64,000 nt of DNA from Tamarix chinensis. Its lineage: Eukaryota > Streptophyta > Magnoliopsida > Caryophyllales > Tamaricaceae. Shown here piece after piece: positions 1 to 14,097 of the stretch (positions are counted from its first letter, which is position 1; each line of letters begins with the position of its first letter). The notes beneath the pieces are model-generated. The model was not told the origin of the DNA. It did no database searches and was given only the letters and a program-made list of their open reading frames with translations. The DNA lies in NCBI GenBank assembly GCA_030549775.1, contig CM060175.1:36578318-36642317 (forward strand), read 5' to 3'. Made by a program: the position numbers and the translations under genes.

Positions 1-296
1 AGCCCAATTTGAACAATTTTGTTAGGATTACTTTGGCTACTTATATCAACATGGCATACTATCCTTTTGGTAATTCTGTCTTAAGAACTCCACAGTTAAA
101 CACGCTGGCCGTGGAGTAATTTTAGGATGGGTGACCCTCCTGGGAAGTTTTCGAAATTTTCTAAAAATTTCTCGAGAAGTACGTGAGTGAGGAAAAAGCG
201 CGCTGAAAGGACTCGTGTTGATATGTGGGGCCAGGAGATCAATTTGAAAGCACTCCAAGGTAGCCCTGCATGGTCATATCGACTTGGGGTGTTACA
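1..296 (+). mobile_element. Cassandra-type TRIM LTR with 5S rRNA domain (5' end outside window)
   Basis: Positions about 85-160 match the 3' half of plant 5S rRNA, including the intact internal-promoter C-box GGATGGGTGACC near 125-137 followed by TCCTGGGAAG. Cassandra terminal-repeat retrotransposons in miniature are known to carry 5S sequence inside their LTRs. The unit ends with TGTTACA at 296, the expected LTR 3' terminus. A second copy of the same unit lies at 43855-44188 and aligns along most of its length. No convincing tRNA-Met primer site follows position 296, so this is probably a solo LTR, but its start lies before the window. It encodes no protein. Confidence 0.75.
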
Positions 297-3200
297 TTGG
301 GTGACATCTAATGTCTTTACTATCCCAACCTTGTGCCTCGGGGTCCAAAACTATTTTAATGGCCTTGTGAATTTCAACTAATACCTCTAATAGATGACAA
401 TCATTACAAACTATTTCACTATGATAATTATTAATGCCTTGCTTTGGTAGACCTATTCAACGATGATACTAGTGCAAATAGCCTTAGGTATTGGGAAATA
501 ATTTAATACTTATATTATAAGGGATAACTGCATATAATAAAAATAGGCACAAATGATAGCTATGTAGTAAATATAAAATAAATGAACAATAGTATAATAA
601 ATGTGATATGGCATAATCCCTAGATGAAAAGAAATCAAAAACCAATTTCCACTTCACATTTTTTACCATGACTAGCCTTGAATTCTTTAAGGCAATTTCT
701 TTGCTTCAAGCACTCAGTTCTGACCATATAGGATATACATTACTTAAGGATACATCTTAAATAAAAAGGGTATCCAAACATACAAGAGATCTATTAATGA
801 AAAAAAAAGTTTATAAAATACTTAATGAATCGCATGCCAAAAAAACCCATTACAAAATTACATAATGACACGAAAGTCATAAATACTCAGTCATGCAATA
901 TCACTATGAACAACTACTCCATATCTGTACTCATACATGTATCACATAAAGTATCATACAAACATGTGAAAAATAAGATAACACATGTTCTAGAGGCAAC
1001 ACCTCAAAGTCAAACTTAATATCTATAATAAAAAGAACATATTAAATCTAATTTAATACACTAATAAAAAAGACACTAGTATAATAATTATCCTAAAATA
1101 AAATCATAAATAAATCTATGTAATGGTCAATATCATAAAGAAAAATCATAAATACCAACAGGTGTAATGCAACATTTAACGATACCCTTAATTAAATTAT
1201 TATATATTAATGGTTTAATGGTGTTGTTAAACCAACCATCACAATTTAATATACGGAAGAACAAGTTCAATTTATAATTAACCTACCATTAATTACCAAT
1301 TGTTACCAGTAAATTTATTCCCCAATCTAATGCATAATTAAAATTCTATTTCAATGGAAAATTTTAATGTATTAATCTAATCAACCAAAAAACTCTCCAA
1401 TCTCTATTTGACTAAACCACTCTATTAAAAACCCATTAATTTGGTGTTATAGATCTAATCAAATTAAATCCAACCATAAATAAACCAATATTACACATCT
1501 AACAAGTTAAGCATTTAAGAAATTTAAAATATTAAATCAAATTAATATATGTGTGCATAAAAAAAGAATCAATTATTCAAATTAATCGCCATCAAATCCA
1601 ATCAAATTAATTAATATTGATGTACATTAATATGAAAAACCATGCATATATCATACAAATATAGATCAAAATAAAAGATGTAATGGAACAAGCCCTATTG
1701 AATCTTGAACCATATGCACCTAGTGAATACGAATGAAATAGGCCGATAATAATCATAAAAAGAGGCTCTAATAACGTTGAAAGACTTTAGCCAAATGAAT
1801 AAATCTATAGTGGAATATAAATTGAAGGATAGAACACCTAAGAATACATGATATAAAAGAATCAAACCTGATAATCCCTCGAACTAGGTTAACTAATTCA
1901 ACCAGATTAAATTTAGAGATCAAAATGATATGATACACCCTTTTATTCCAAATTGTGATCACTTCAAATATAGATTATGTTCTTGTTTTAGTAAGTGTGA
2001 CTTACATCTCACTTCTAATAGTATCAACACACAACAAACTAGATCACCACGATATACATGCTAGAACCATTGAGATCTTGCTCTCTATTTGTGGAGTGCT
2101 AGGCTTGACAACAAGAAAGCTTGCACATAAGAAAATAAGAGAGAAAAGGTAATTATAATAACACCCTAACCTAGTTTTTATACTAATACCTCAGTCCACC
2201 ACTATTACATTAGACTTAGGCTTAATGATGTTAAAAGCACTTTGGGCTTAACCCTAGTAATACCACCTTATGCTTAAAGAGACATTAATCATATTAAGAC
2301 CTCATTTTTACTCAATTTTAAAGTTCATCTTTTAATCCAATTTTATTAGTGTGTGACCTTGTAGGTTTACATAATATTAGTAGTGAACCGAAACTCCTTT
2401 TTGGTCCACAAATCATAAGATTTATTGATGTATAAGCTAAAAAATTGGTTCAACTAAACAAGGAGGTAAGGTAGGTTAGGAACCGGCCACCACGAGTGAG
2501 AAAGATAAGTGAAGATCAGGGAGATGAGAAGATAATTATTTGATCTTCAAGTAACCCATGAGATAAAATACTCACAATTCCCACCTTAGGTAACAACACT
2601 AAGGATAAAGAATGTGAGATTCAAAGTTTTAAGACAAAACCATTCACTTAAGTTTTGAATGAAAGAAAGAGGGAAACCCTTATAATTTTTTGAATGGTGT
2701 GTCATGTGATATGATTAGAGGGATAACACATATATGAGGATGTGTTAAGCTCTTTGAAATAAAAAATGATCATAATACTCCCCATGTCTAACTAGATTAA
2801 CTTGAGAACCATATTATTTTACACAATGAATGATTTTCTAGTACATGGTTATGCTTGTAGTGTGTACATACGCTATACATGCTCTATTTGTGAAGAAAAT
2901 ATATAATTTTTCTAGTTATTGAAGAGTAAGAAGACCACCTATCTTGGATATCATAAGTTCTTGCCTACAAATAATCATTATCATAAAAAAAAGTGCTTTT
3001 AATGAAAAAGTTAAAGAGGCATGATCTCTAAATCCTCTTGTGGAACTCTAAATATTTGAAAAAGTGAGGGTATTAAATGTGCCTTATGAGAAAAAAGAAG
3101 AAGAAGAAGAAGAAGAATAATAAAAAAATTTAGCCTTAATACTTAAGACTACACCTTAGTCTTGAGAGGAGCTTGGTTTGACAACTAGGATTTTTTTTAT

Positions 3201-4600
3201 CAAATGTAATCTACCCCTTTTGAAGCCTCTCCCACTCTATTTAAGGGTGTTAGTATACTTCTAGGGGTTGAAATTTATTTTGGTTACAACCTTACCCACG
3301 GTTGATACCAACTTAGATAAACTAAGGTTATAAGACTTCAATCAAGTAGTGTTGATTGTGTTTTTGACACTAATAGCCACCTATCAATAGATGGTTGTAA
3401 TTAAATCCTATGACAAGGCTTAGGAAACATAAATTACATATTAAAAATGTCTAACAACATGCTTTAAGTAAGTTTAGCTAATAAAGGAAATAAAAAAAAA
3501 GAGGTGAAGTCCACTTGGTGGCTACTGCTTGATTCTGCCGAGGCTAGAGGTTGCTTCTCCTTAATTTAAGCCGACTTTGGAGGGACTTGAGCTTCCTATA
3601 ATTACCTTCCCAATGTTCCTAATTCTTAAAAGAGAAATGGTTGATAATGTAGGCCATGTTTTGGGTGAAAATAGGTGAATTCTAGAGGTGGATAAGGTGG
3701 TAGCTTGGTTGAATATAACTGGAGCCATATTGGATATCATTATAGGGTGCATTTCATGGAGCCATGTTGTAGCCAAATAGAGCCATATTTACATGGATGT
3801 TGGAGTTTTTATGGCTTACATGGCTGCTAGTTAATCTAGTTATTTATTGACCCAAATGATAAGGAGTTTTGAAGTCTTCAATTTTAAAATAAAATAATAA
3901 GTAGATTATATTTAATTTAAGATACTTAAGATGATACTGCATCATCCAACCATTTTTGTATCAACACATAGATATCATTATGGCTTCAAATTCATTTAGA
4001 AGAGAGAATTGGTAATTAGAAAAACACAATAATTCATTTTCAAAGTGGTTGGAATTACAAATGTTTGATCAAGATACTCACGTATACATGTATTGGTTAT
4101 CACAACCCCTTATCAGAAAGTACTATATTACAACTTGTATGTGATTGATAGTAGTACTTTCTAAATGAAAGAGCAAGATGATAACATTACCATGCACAAT
4201 ATTGGTGTTGGTATAGTATTTGAATCTTTGCACGTAGTAAGTGTTAAAGAAAAAAACCAAGTATATAACTGTGACATTCATTTGTGATCAATGCTTGTGA
4301 TAAAATTTATGTCAATTTCTATCTTATTTGAAAATTCTATTATTTAATCTATTTTGATTATTCATATAAATAGTTGATGTTAAAAAAATGTAAATTTATT
4401 GATGTTATGATTTATGGATAGTTGATGTGTGTATTATACTAAATCTTATGAGTTGGTTAGTTGATGTAAATATATAGTGCAAAATGTAAATTATAAGATG
4501 TGATATACAACACTAATGCTTACGTATCAGTTGGAAATATAGGCAGTTTTTTGTGTGAAAGGAAATATAAATGATGAAAGAAGTAGAAAGTAGGTATAAT
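297..4600. other. AT-rich intergenic DNA, no gene recognised
   Basis: Stops are frequent in all frames and no known domain is seen. There is a short (GAA)n microsatellite at about 3096-3118. Scattered short open frames of 60-70 codons lack similarity to anything recognised. Decayed transposon sequence is likely but no termini could be supported. Confidence 0.5.
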
Positions 4601-5019
4601 GTAAATTAAAAAAAATCACTAAACGTGGTGATTTTGAGAACACAATCACCATCTATTCCTTCTCGAGAAATCATGAATGATGTTAGAAAATGGTCATATA
4701 ACAAAACCTTCACCTATAGATATATAGATAGTTGTTATATATGAAAACTGACATATATAATTTAATATAATATAATACTGAGACTTTAGATAATGATTAT
4801 TGTTTAAAATGATCGCATATGAGAGACTATAAATGGTGGTTTTGAAACTACAATTGCAATGTATACTCACCCATAAGGTGCCATTTTTAATTTTTATTTA
4901 TAGAAGACTATGTTTTGAACCACCTTCTGGGGTATAGACAATTATAACCTATACGTCAATTATCTTCCTATGTCTATTTTTGTTTTCCACCATCATCTAT
5001 ACCTCTTTTTATAGTAGTG
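4600..5019 (+). mobile_element. possible CACTA-type transposon terminus
   Basis: The segment ends in TTTTTATAGTAGTG at 5019, which on the other strand reads CACTACTATAAAAA, the usual form of a CACTA (En/Spm) terminal inverted repeat. Before it come short repeats typical of subterminal regions, built around GGTGATTTTGAGAACAC and ACCATCTAT-type words. The matching left terminus was not found, so the element could be truncated or the match fortuitous. No transposase sequence is seen. Confidence 0.3.
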
Positions 5020-8000
5020 CACTAATAATTGTATATAAGTTTTGATTATATGTTTGTAGGCTGTGCATGTAATGTCCATATCAAGTTCTTTTTTCTTTTC
5101 TTTTCTTTTAATATAGATGAGGATTTTAACTTAAAAGTATTTTCTATGCCTTAACAAGATGATTTAACAAAAGATTTTCTAAGGAAATAGACGATGGTTA
5201 GTCATTGCCTATACCTTAGCAATAAGCTTTTTAAAAAAGTATAAATGAATAAACAATGACTATAGCTTAAAACCAGAATCCATAGTGAAGTTTAGAGGGT
5301 GCTTATAAATTAAAATTGTTGTCTGTTCCTTTGCGCATTTTTAATTCCCCTTATATATTCATTTCCTTATAAAAGGTTTTTTTTTAGTCTCCATCTATAA
5401 TATAAATGGTTGTAGCCTATATTATTGTTGCTTACCACCATCTTTTACCATTTTCACCACTATTTATGGCTATTTTATGTGAAAGTCCCATGTCTTTAAT
5501 TTTTTTACTTGGTTTCCTTGTATTATTTCTTGTATGTTTTTTTAAGTAGAATGTAGAAAAGAGACTAACACATGATATTACGTGTTTCAATAATTAATAT
5601 ATACTCGTATGTTAAATGGCATACATCCATGGTCATAATTCTTTATTTTATTTCTCACAATAACTCAAATAGAAATAGTACACTTTGCTTGAACTCTCAA
5701 ATGCACACAATTATACTTTAGATTGTCAAACACACATGTAACTCTAGATGTTGAACCTCAACTTAACTCTAATGCATTATAAACAAATTTAAATTCTTAA
5801 AATTTCCTAAGATGATCTCTATCCCATGATGAGTAAATGATTGTACTCAACTAAGATCAATAGGAAAAGACTTAAGAAGAAACTCAACAACTTTCTATTT
5901 TTTCTATAAAAATAATTTCTTATTAAAGTTATTTTTAATAAAAACACACTAGTGAGTTTTGTTTTTCTCTCTTCAACACAATAATGGTAGGTTCACGATT
6001 CTCACTTATACACCAAAATATCTCTAAATTACAATAGTAAAAACTAGTTCAATACATGGTAACCATCCACTAAAACTACTTGAATCAATCAAACATTTAC
6101 ATCTCAAAATATCTAAGTCAACAAAAGATTCCTTTAGTAAATAAACGTCATGAATCTATATATAAATTAGTAAAGCGATAATACAGCAAAATCTAAGAAA
6201 AATGCTCTTTAAAATGAATAAAAATTTGTCATAATATTATCTTTTTCTTGAGAATATTACGCTTGATATAATATATACATTTTCATAAATATAATGTTTA
6301 ATTGTATTTTCTCCAAATATTATCCAAAAATATTGGAAAACCCTATTTTAAATATGATAGAAAATACTTTTAAAATTTTTTAGACACCATATTTAACTAT
6401 AAGGAACTCAACATGAAACTCAAGCTTAGTGTCCTATGAAAAACCAATTAAAAAAATTAGGAAATAACTTGACTTATTTTGCTTAAGTAATTTCCATAAG
6501 AGTCATATTTCCTTAAATAAAGATACACCTCCTAGATGCTCTTCCAAGCTTTAGGATCTTATACATCCCATAATTCCTTCTTTTATTCCTTCGTAAGTTC
6601 TTTTGAACATGTTCCTCAAACATCTTCAAATATTTTTAATCTCAAAAAGGATATCATTTTTTGTCGTTATCATCAGAACTAAGAACTCAACAATTTTAAT
6701 CTCAAAAGATGAATAAGGGTCCAATTGAGTGAAAATATTAGATATATTTGAGTCTAAAATTACAAAATAAGTTCATATATTATTATTTTTTTTAAAAAGA
6801 AAAACTATTTATGGTTAACTATTAAAGTCAATGATCAATGGTGAAATTTAAAGTCAATAGTCCATGATCAATGATTAAGGTTTGACTATCACTATTCACA
6901 TATTCATTACTTTTTCTATTTAGCAATAAATATGGTCATTAGGAGTCTAAACATGGTTACCACTTTATTAACCCTATCAAACATGATTAATTCTCAGCTG
7001 ACATTACTCATAGTTATTAGTGAAGAACACTTTGAGTATCATGAAGAACACATCGAATTTCATGAAGAACAAACTTTTACTAAACTCTTCCAAACTTAAA
7101 TCCATCATAATTTACATTATGCTAATCCAAAATATGCAAATTATATATCCAATTGAGCCTAAAAATATCAATGAAAAATATGGACCCATCAAAATCTTCA
7201 TAGTTCAACTCTAAAAACCCATAGGCTTGTTTGGCTAAGAGTGACGATAAGCCTAATATTGGTTATTTTCAAGCTTATCAATATGAAGGCATACATATGA
7301 ACATTAAGGCATAACCATATATATATATATCTCATGATTATAAATACCATACTATCATATCTCATAACTTTAGTTTTGTAACAAATCATGAAAACTTATA
7401 AAACTCATGAAATTACCCATATTATGCTACATAAAATTATACATAAGGCATGTTGGGTGTGAATAAAGTTCCACATTAATAAATAATAGGGAATTAGACC
7501 AATATATAATTCTAGTGGACTAATCCTCCTTTTATTGATTGGTTTTAGGATAGAACTTGACTTAGGCTTATATATATGTGGTTTTAGATCCTTCCTTATT
7601 GAATATGGCTTAGGCTCACGTATATTCCCAACAAGGTGGATTAAGTAGAATATTACTTGAGTTTATGAAATTAAAGTAAAGAAAAAGAAAGGAATATTCG
7701 ATTCAAATCCTAAACGAATTTTTCCTCAACCTATTAAAACTAAGAACACACATAATTTTATAATGGATAAAACCATAACAAAAGGAAATTAAAGTAAAGG
7801 AAAAAGAATAGAATAAACCAAGCCTTGATGTTGTAAGTTGAATGAAAGCCTAACAGAATGAATTCCATGAAGGATGAATGACATGATATTGGAGATAAAA
7901 TGAAGTTAAGTGTTCATTGGTTGTGAAGGAGAACATGAAATGAAAACTAATGTAGGAAATACATAGCAAATAAGGGCATGAATATAATAGAAATCAAGTT

Positions 8001-9303
8001 AGTTTGATGATTTAGTCTCCTTTAGTGAATAAAAAATATTTGGCCATTTCACTTGGGTACCAAAAGCTTCACCAACATGAGATTATCTAATTTTGAAATT
8101 TACATATAGATGCCATTTGAATTGGTTCTACCCTATACACCACCATTTAAACCATGAAGGGAAAAGAAACTTAATGAAGGTGCCTTGGTGGAATCAATTT
8201 AATTAGGATGAGATTGGATAATGTTGGTTACTTTTGAATTAAATTAATTTTGATCGAATTATTTAGACTAGTTAGACCACGTGCCAACTACTACACCAAG
8301 TCAATTTTTAATATAGTATATAAAATAGTCCTCATCAATATTATGGGGCTACTTAAGCAATAGGTGGTGTAGAAACCCAATGGAAATGAGCTAACAAATG
8401 GCATAAAAAGGGAAGAATGAAGGAGGATGGCACCCATTAAGAAAGAAGGGGATAAAACATTAATTTTGTATTGTAAACTAATGATTATGTAAAAGAGTGT
8501 TACTCTTAAGAGCAATGTCATTCAAAGAAGGAGGTGGTGATGCTTTTGGTTTTTGAATTGAGATTTGGGGGTTAGGATTCATTTTTATAAGGGTTTGAAT
8601 GATCAGGATTGATTCTTAAGAGATTAGTTAAGATTCAATTATAAAAAGTTAACTTTCAATAATTAACTTAACCAAAAAAACATGAATTTATCTAAAAATA
8701 ATAAAAATAAAGATAAAAATATGTTTACTTCATGTTTCACTAAAAAAAATATATAATAATCCTTAATTTTTATGAATTTTAGTTAATTAAAAAAGATTAT
8801 TTCAAGGGATAAAATGTGATAAAAACTATTCAAAACAAAAAAGGGTGTTTTTGCTTAAGCCTTCCTTTAACATGACTGAAAAAGATTAGAAAACTTGGAA
8901 AATTCAAGGAATTCAAATATGATTAATTTAGAATGATCGAAGAGAGGTTAGATGACCAAAAGTGACTTATAACATCTCATAAAATAAAGTTATGAGGATG
9001 GGTGGAAATAATAGAATGAAATGTTTATGAATTGTAATTAGGGTTTGTGTTTTATTTAAAATATGTAACAAATTTTTTAAATAAATAAATTTTATTATCT
9101 TTATAATATTAAATATATTTTTAAAAATTTTAATATTACATAAGTAATTAATAATATAAAAACAAATGATAATTAATATTAATTTTTATTAATGGTATTA
9201 AATAATTAATATAAGATTAAAATTAATTATTATTATTATTATGGATTAATAACATTAATTATTATTATTAATTAATATAAATTATAAATGCTTTTTTATG
9301 GTA

Positions 9304-9334
<31 letters not shown>

Positions 9335-10600
9335 TTTTAATTATCTATTAGATATTATATAAATATTATTTAAAATATATTAGTAATATAATATAATAAC
9401 TCATAATGAATGATGAATTATTAATAATATTTAATAATTAATATAAATTATTGATATTATTATTATTATTAACAATTATTACTATTATTATGATAGTGTA
9501 GCTGGTGAAGATGGAAGGGGTTAATTAATAGGAGTATATTTTTCATTAAAGTAAATAATATAATATTTTTAAAGTATTTAGATAAAATTATTGGTACTAG
9601 CCTATTAAATAAAAATAAGTTGTAAATAAATTATAAACAATGTATATATAAGGACTTAAAAATAATAACATTAAACAAACGAACTAAAATATGACTTATT
9701 AGATAAGATAAAAATAATAAGCTATCCAAATGATTCTTTTTATTATTGATGACTTTATGTGGGATTTAAATGATTGAAGAATTAATATTTTCATAAAGAT
9801 ATGCCTTCTATTTAGAATATATATCTAACAATGGAATAGTTGCAAAAAAAATAGCATAGGATAGTTTTATCTCCCAAAGATTAGCTTCCACTTTTGGCTA
9901 CCTCAAACAATATTAAGTACATCATTTTAGATACCTTTAAGGTTTGAATATTAAAATGTATAGTTGGGTTACTTAATTAATAGTTACAATTTCTATCTCT
10001 ATATTAGGTTTGTTGCTCATAACTCCCAATGTTTTTTTTTTCATGTATATAAACAAGATAGCAATGGGCATGGGATAATTGAAATGAGGATTGAATCAAT
10101 TGCCACTTAAATTTTTTTGATACTCATCACTTCCAATTTTTTCTAGGCATGTATACGGATGAGATAATTAAAATAAGACTTGAACTAATTGTTGCTTTAG
10201 TTATTTAAATAATAACATGCATTAAGCTAGATGTGGTTTACTCATTTTTCCCTCTAACAATGAGGTATTACCAATTTATGTTTTCAATTTAATAGAATGC
10301 TTGCTCCTGATTTGTTGATGTGGTTGGCTAAAGTTATAAATATATCATAATTTTATTTTATTGATTTGAAAAATAACTTAACTTAGTTAAATGATGGAAT
10401 GTGAAATATAAAGTACTTAATGAAACTAGTTGGAATAATTATCATGCTAGGTATGCTAAAATTTAACCTCGAATAAATTTAAAAATCAAAAACCATTAAC
10501 GCTACTAGAGTTAAGCTATTATTTTTCCAACCACATATTATTTAAAGTTTGTAACTTTAGCTCACATGATTTCATTAGTTCTTCATTTTTGTTAGAGCTC
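5020..10600. other. AT-rich intergenic DNA, no gene recognised
   Basis: No coding region, RNA gene or complete mobile element could be supported. At about 7020-7075 a short direct repeat of CATGAAGAACA occurs three times. The stretch 9060-9490 is almost pure A/T with ATT/TAT runs. Confidence 0.5.
9060..9490. repeat. A/T-only low-complexity tract with (ATT)n microsatellites
   Basis: Several (ATT)n/(TTA)n runs occur at about 9219-9241, 9258-9273, 9304-9332 and 9457-9472, separated by nearly G/C-free sequence. It resembles the trinucleotide tracts inside the long LTRs at 34.6-35.5 kb and 37.3-37.5 kb, but no flanking LTR landmarks were found here. Confidence 0.6.
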
Positions 10601-10681
10601 TTAAGCAAATTGATAGCAAATGAGGTGAAAAAAGAATACTTGCTTGTGAGGTTGTGTTTGAAAATGGTTAGGTTGTATTCC

Positions 10682-11173
10682 ATGTTGAGGGATATTGATA
10701 TATCCTCTATGGAATGGTGCATGAAAGTTATGGCTATTAGTGTGTATGTGGTTTAGTAAGGGGTGCAACAATTATTGGAATGTCCTTTTCATGATCAAGA
10801 GGTTTGTTGGTGCTGCTTGTGTTTTTCCTATATATCTTGCCATGTTAGGCATTTGTTATGCTTATTTTATTTTATTTTTTCATTTTTTTTTTGTTCCATG
10901 TTTATGTAGGTCACTCATATTCAGGCTAATGTAGGTAAGGGTTTAATTGATAGGTTTAAATTTATTATGAAAGAAAGTCATATGTACATTATCAATTATA
11001 TAATGGTGAACCCAAATAGGGTGTGGTTCAAAGCTGATAATCATCCATATATTGTTTCTCTCTATGGGAAAATCCTTTTAAGAGAGAAGACATGGGCTAA
11101 CTTCCTAAGATTTTTTATTTATAATTTTACTAGCTACACTTCCATGAAGAATTGTAATGGTTTTTTATCTTGA
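10682..11173 (+). pseudogene. Helitron RPA1-like protein remnant (N-terminal OB-fold, DUF223-like)
   Basis: A frame from 10682 reads RDIDISSMEWCMKV, matching the start of plant replication factor-A 1-like proteins. It then hits a stop at about 10755. A T-rich tract and TTTATGTAG| give a plausible splice acceptor. The frame from 10910 reads THIQANVGKGLIDRF and then FKADNHPY, the pattern of the DUF223/RPA OB-fold region (...HA.I...L...F......Y.I.NF.V.......P..H.Y). In plants such proteins are commonly carried by Helitrons and help single-stranded DNA handling. The remaining domains are absent downstream. The C-terminal half of such a protein, on the same strand, is found at 42.7-43.7 kb. It is decayed and not functional. 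Confidence 0.6.
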
Positions 11174-11179
11174 TTTCAA

Positions 11180-12250
11180 AATATATTTTGGGTTTGATTT
11201 AAAAAGGAATTGGAAAATATAAGAAAATTTGAGAGAGAATGGGTTTTCTTATAATACCAGGTTCTATAAACCAATCAACTAGTCCTTCATTTTCAACCTG
11301 AGCTTGGCTTAACAGTTCTGATAGACTGGTTTGAAAAACCAAGCGACTAGTTTATAGAATAATTGATTGGTCGACCAAACCAATAAGTTGATTTGTCAAG
11401 TTGAGTGACTTTTTAAACCTTAATTTTTGTGAAAAAAATATTCTAATGGTTTGGAATATGGTAATCCAACTCTAAATTAATCCATGAGCAATCTTTAACA
11501 ATTTCTAACATTTTCCCTATCTTTTATTTGCCTCAAGTGGATTTGAATATCTATTTTTGATGGAAAAAGGGAAGGATAACCTTACCTATTATCTTCTTCC
11601 TCCTTTCTCCCCTGTACAACCCTATAATGGGCAATTAGTTTTAGACCTACCTTGCACAACTGAGGGATATGTTTCCCATAATGATATTCCTATTCTCCTT
11701 CTTGTGCTTTCTTTAGAAAAGCTCAATATGTGTTCTCCAAAAATTACCATTGGAGCTCTGAAAAGAAATCTGGCCCTATTCTTGATAAGTCCACCCTAAA
11801 TGGTCCAATTTTAAATAGTAAAAGTAGGTTTTAATTTGCATAACCTTTCCCTTCATTCCTTAACCAATTATTATTTTATAAATATCCCTAATCCTCTTTT
11901 CCCTTTATCTCATTTTATCAACCAAAAATATTTTCACACTTGTGCTCCACTACTCTTATTTTGAGCCTTCACCCTTATGCATTTGTCACTTCTAATCCTT
12001 TCTCTTGCTCTATCTTGTTTCATCCTTAAGCATGAAAGAGTTAGTAATGTAATACCATCACTTAATCCTCTTAGTAATTAGGGATTAACATTCTTAATCA
12101 TGGATCTATTCATCTTAGATGTTTCTCCTAATACTTTGACAATTAATTATAAAGACACTTTAAGAAGTTCTTATACGTATGTTACATATTTACAAGATGA
12201 ATATACTTAATATGTGAAGGCATTTAAGACATTTTCATGTACAAAACATT
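11180..12250 (+). mobile_element. fragment of long LTR, family Y, plus orientation
   Basis: This stretch is similar, in reverse complement, to the LTRs at 19878-24163 and 24991-29000. It shares the cluster of CGATTGGT-type words at about 11260-11400, then an A/T box (TATAAATATCCC at about 11876-11887), then a pyrimidine-rich stretch containing CTTTCTCTTGCTCT (about 11998-12011). The order corresponds to the upstream half of the LTR. Neither terminus was identified with confidence; the left side abuts the RPA-like remnant. Confidence 0.45.
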
Positions 12251-12482
12251 ATCAAAAATTCAAAATATGGAGTACATAGAGGAAAAGAGAATAAGCACAT
12301 GCAAGAACTCATTTTTGTACCACTTATTATAAACCTTAGGGTATCATATGTAATTTAGGGTTTCGTAGCTTGTTATTTTATGCATTTACATTAACTTACT
12401 TAATTTTTTATTTTGAAATTAATGACATTTTATTAGGCATCAGATAAAATTTTCTTAGGGATTTTACAACTAAAATTAATTA

Positions 12483-12823
12483 ATGTTGCAACTAATGGTA
12501 GCATGAGTAATTAATCATAATTACCTAAGTGATTCAAACTAATTAACCACAATGGCTAGTTTTGTTATGCCAATGTGCAAACAACTACCTTAGTTGTTAA
12601 TTGGTTAGGATTTCTTTTAATACTTGGAATGAGTCCTATATATACTCATCATCACCCTTTGTACACCATGAAGATTATTTGAGTTAAATACAAAATAAAC
12701 AAGTTAGCTTATTTTCTATTTTGTGTAATTTCCCTTATTCATAGGAATTACTTGGAGTAATCCTATCTAGAAACCCTCTTTAAAAGAGTTCTCGGAGAAC
12801 CATTGAAACTAAGAAGTTGACAC
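12483..12823 (+). mobile_element. candidate solo LTR (Copia-like)
   Basis: The sequence begins TGTTGCAACTAATGG and could end at GTTGACA. It contains a TATA-like box CTATATATACTC at about 12637-12648, at the position expected for an LTR promoter. No target-site duplication could be recognised at these ends, so the boundaries are tentative. Confidence 0.3.
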
Positions 12824-12899
12824 CCTTTTTAGATGAATCTTGTTGAAGATTCATTTTTATCTATCAAAACAAAGCAAATCTACTTCTATAGCCTTATTT

Positions 12900-13220
12900 C
12901 CTTTGATGAAGATCAACAACCTAATTCACTCTTGTGGCTTTTCATCTTGAAACATATCTTGTTTTCTCCTTAAGTAAGAAATAACTAAATTAAATTTACA
13001 TATCAAAAATCGATAAAATAATTAAATTAAATAATTTTAAATTTTAAATTCATCCCAAATAAAAGCTATCTATTAAATTATAGGTTTTTAAAATTTTAGG
13101 GAATTACATCACTACCCCCTTAAAGAAAACTTTGTCCCCGAAGTTTATGCCTTAGCACTAGGGTTACAAAGAGGGATCTAAGTTACATGGGGTAACTACC
13201 CCCTTAAAGAAAAACTTACT
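12900..13220 (-). mobile_element. 3' LTR edge and polypurine tract of a minus-strand Ty3-type element (element A)
   Basis: On the minus strand, a stretch reading TTTCTTTAAGGGGGTAGTGA lies at about 13109-13128 and is followed at 13108 by TGTAATTCCCTAAAA, the start of a long LTR of the family described here. This is the usual polypurine-tract/3'-LTR junction. A second copy of the AAGGGGGTAGT word lies about 90 bases upstream on the same strand (about 13193-13208). The far end of this LTR was not located, because the sequence to the left is mosaic. The internal region between here and the gag remnant is interrupted by the solo LTR at 13423-18615. Confidence 0.55.
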
Positions 13221-14097
13221 TAACTAAGGAAAACAACTACACACATAATTAACGATACAAACACTTATGAAGGATCCAATGGTAAGCTTGAAGAGGTTGC
13301 ATCACAATCGATCACTTGCTCAACTACTTCGATTAACGAGGTTGAACATGTTTCTTCGAGTGCTTGATTCTATTGAACCGATAGTTGTTGAGACTAATGG
13401 ATTCCTTCACGGGGTGCATTGTTGTAACACCCCCAAATTTACTACTGAAAATTTTCGTTTAAGACAAAGGTTTTAGCGGAAGCGAAAGAATTAAAACCAT
13501 AAACTTGGGGGTATTACCGCCACACCTAGTACCAGACCGGTTCACTCCTACCGTTCTGATACTAGGTGCTAAGGCTAAACTAAACAATCATTAAGTAAGA
13601 GTTATCAAAACATAGGTCCATAGTTAACATAGACCATTCACGAAAACCACGAGTCAACAACAGTTAAAATATCGTTTAGGAATACAACTTCGAGTACGGT
13701 TTCAAAACAAGAAGCGTAGTACAAAATATAGCCAAATAAAACAGATCCCAAGGGACCAATATCCGGATCGCCTACTCACTCAAGCCAAGCCTTCCACCCC
13801 ACAATTTGTAACCGATCAAACCTGCATAGGAGGTCTACTCCCCACCATTGGTGGATCATCACAGGACCCATTCAATCAATGTAGTATCAGTACGGGTCCA
13901 ATACTGAGTAAGGGCGCTGGTGCGCTAAGGCCAAACACACAATCGTACCACATAACATACATAGCACAAACATATAGACAACATGCGATAACCCGCAAGA
14001 TAAGGCCTGAATACTTTTTGGTGACTTATTATTTATTCTCATTAGCGATAATAAGTCCATTTCACACATTCTTCAACAATCCATGTGAGCACGGTGA

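Noticed and set aside
8286..8300. CTACTACACCAAG as a CACTA left terminus pairing with 5019
   Set aside because: It lacks the exact CACTA start, lies on the wrong side of the 5019 end, and the inner repeat sequences do not match.
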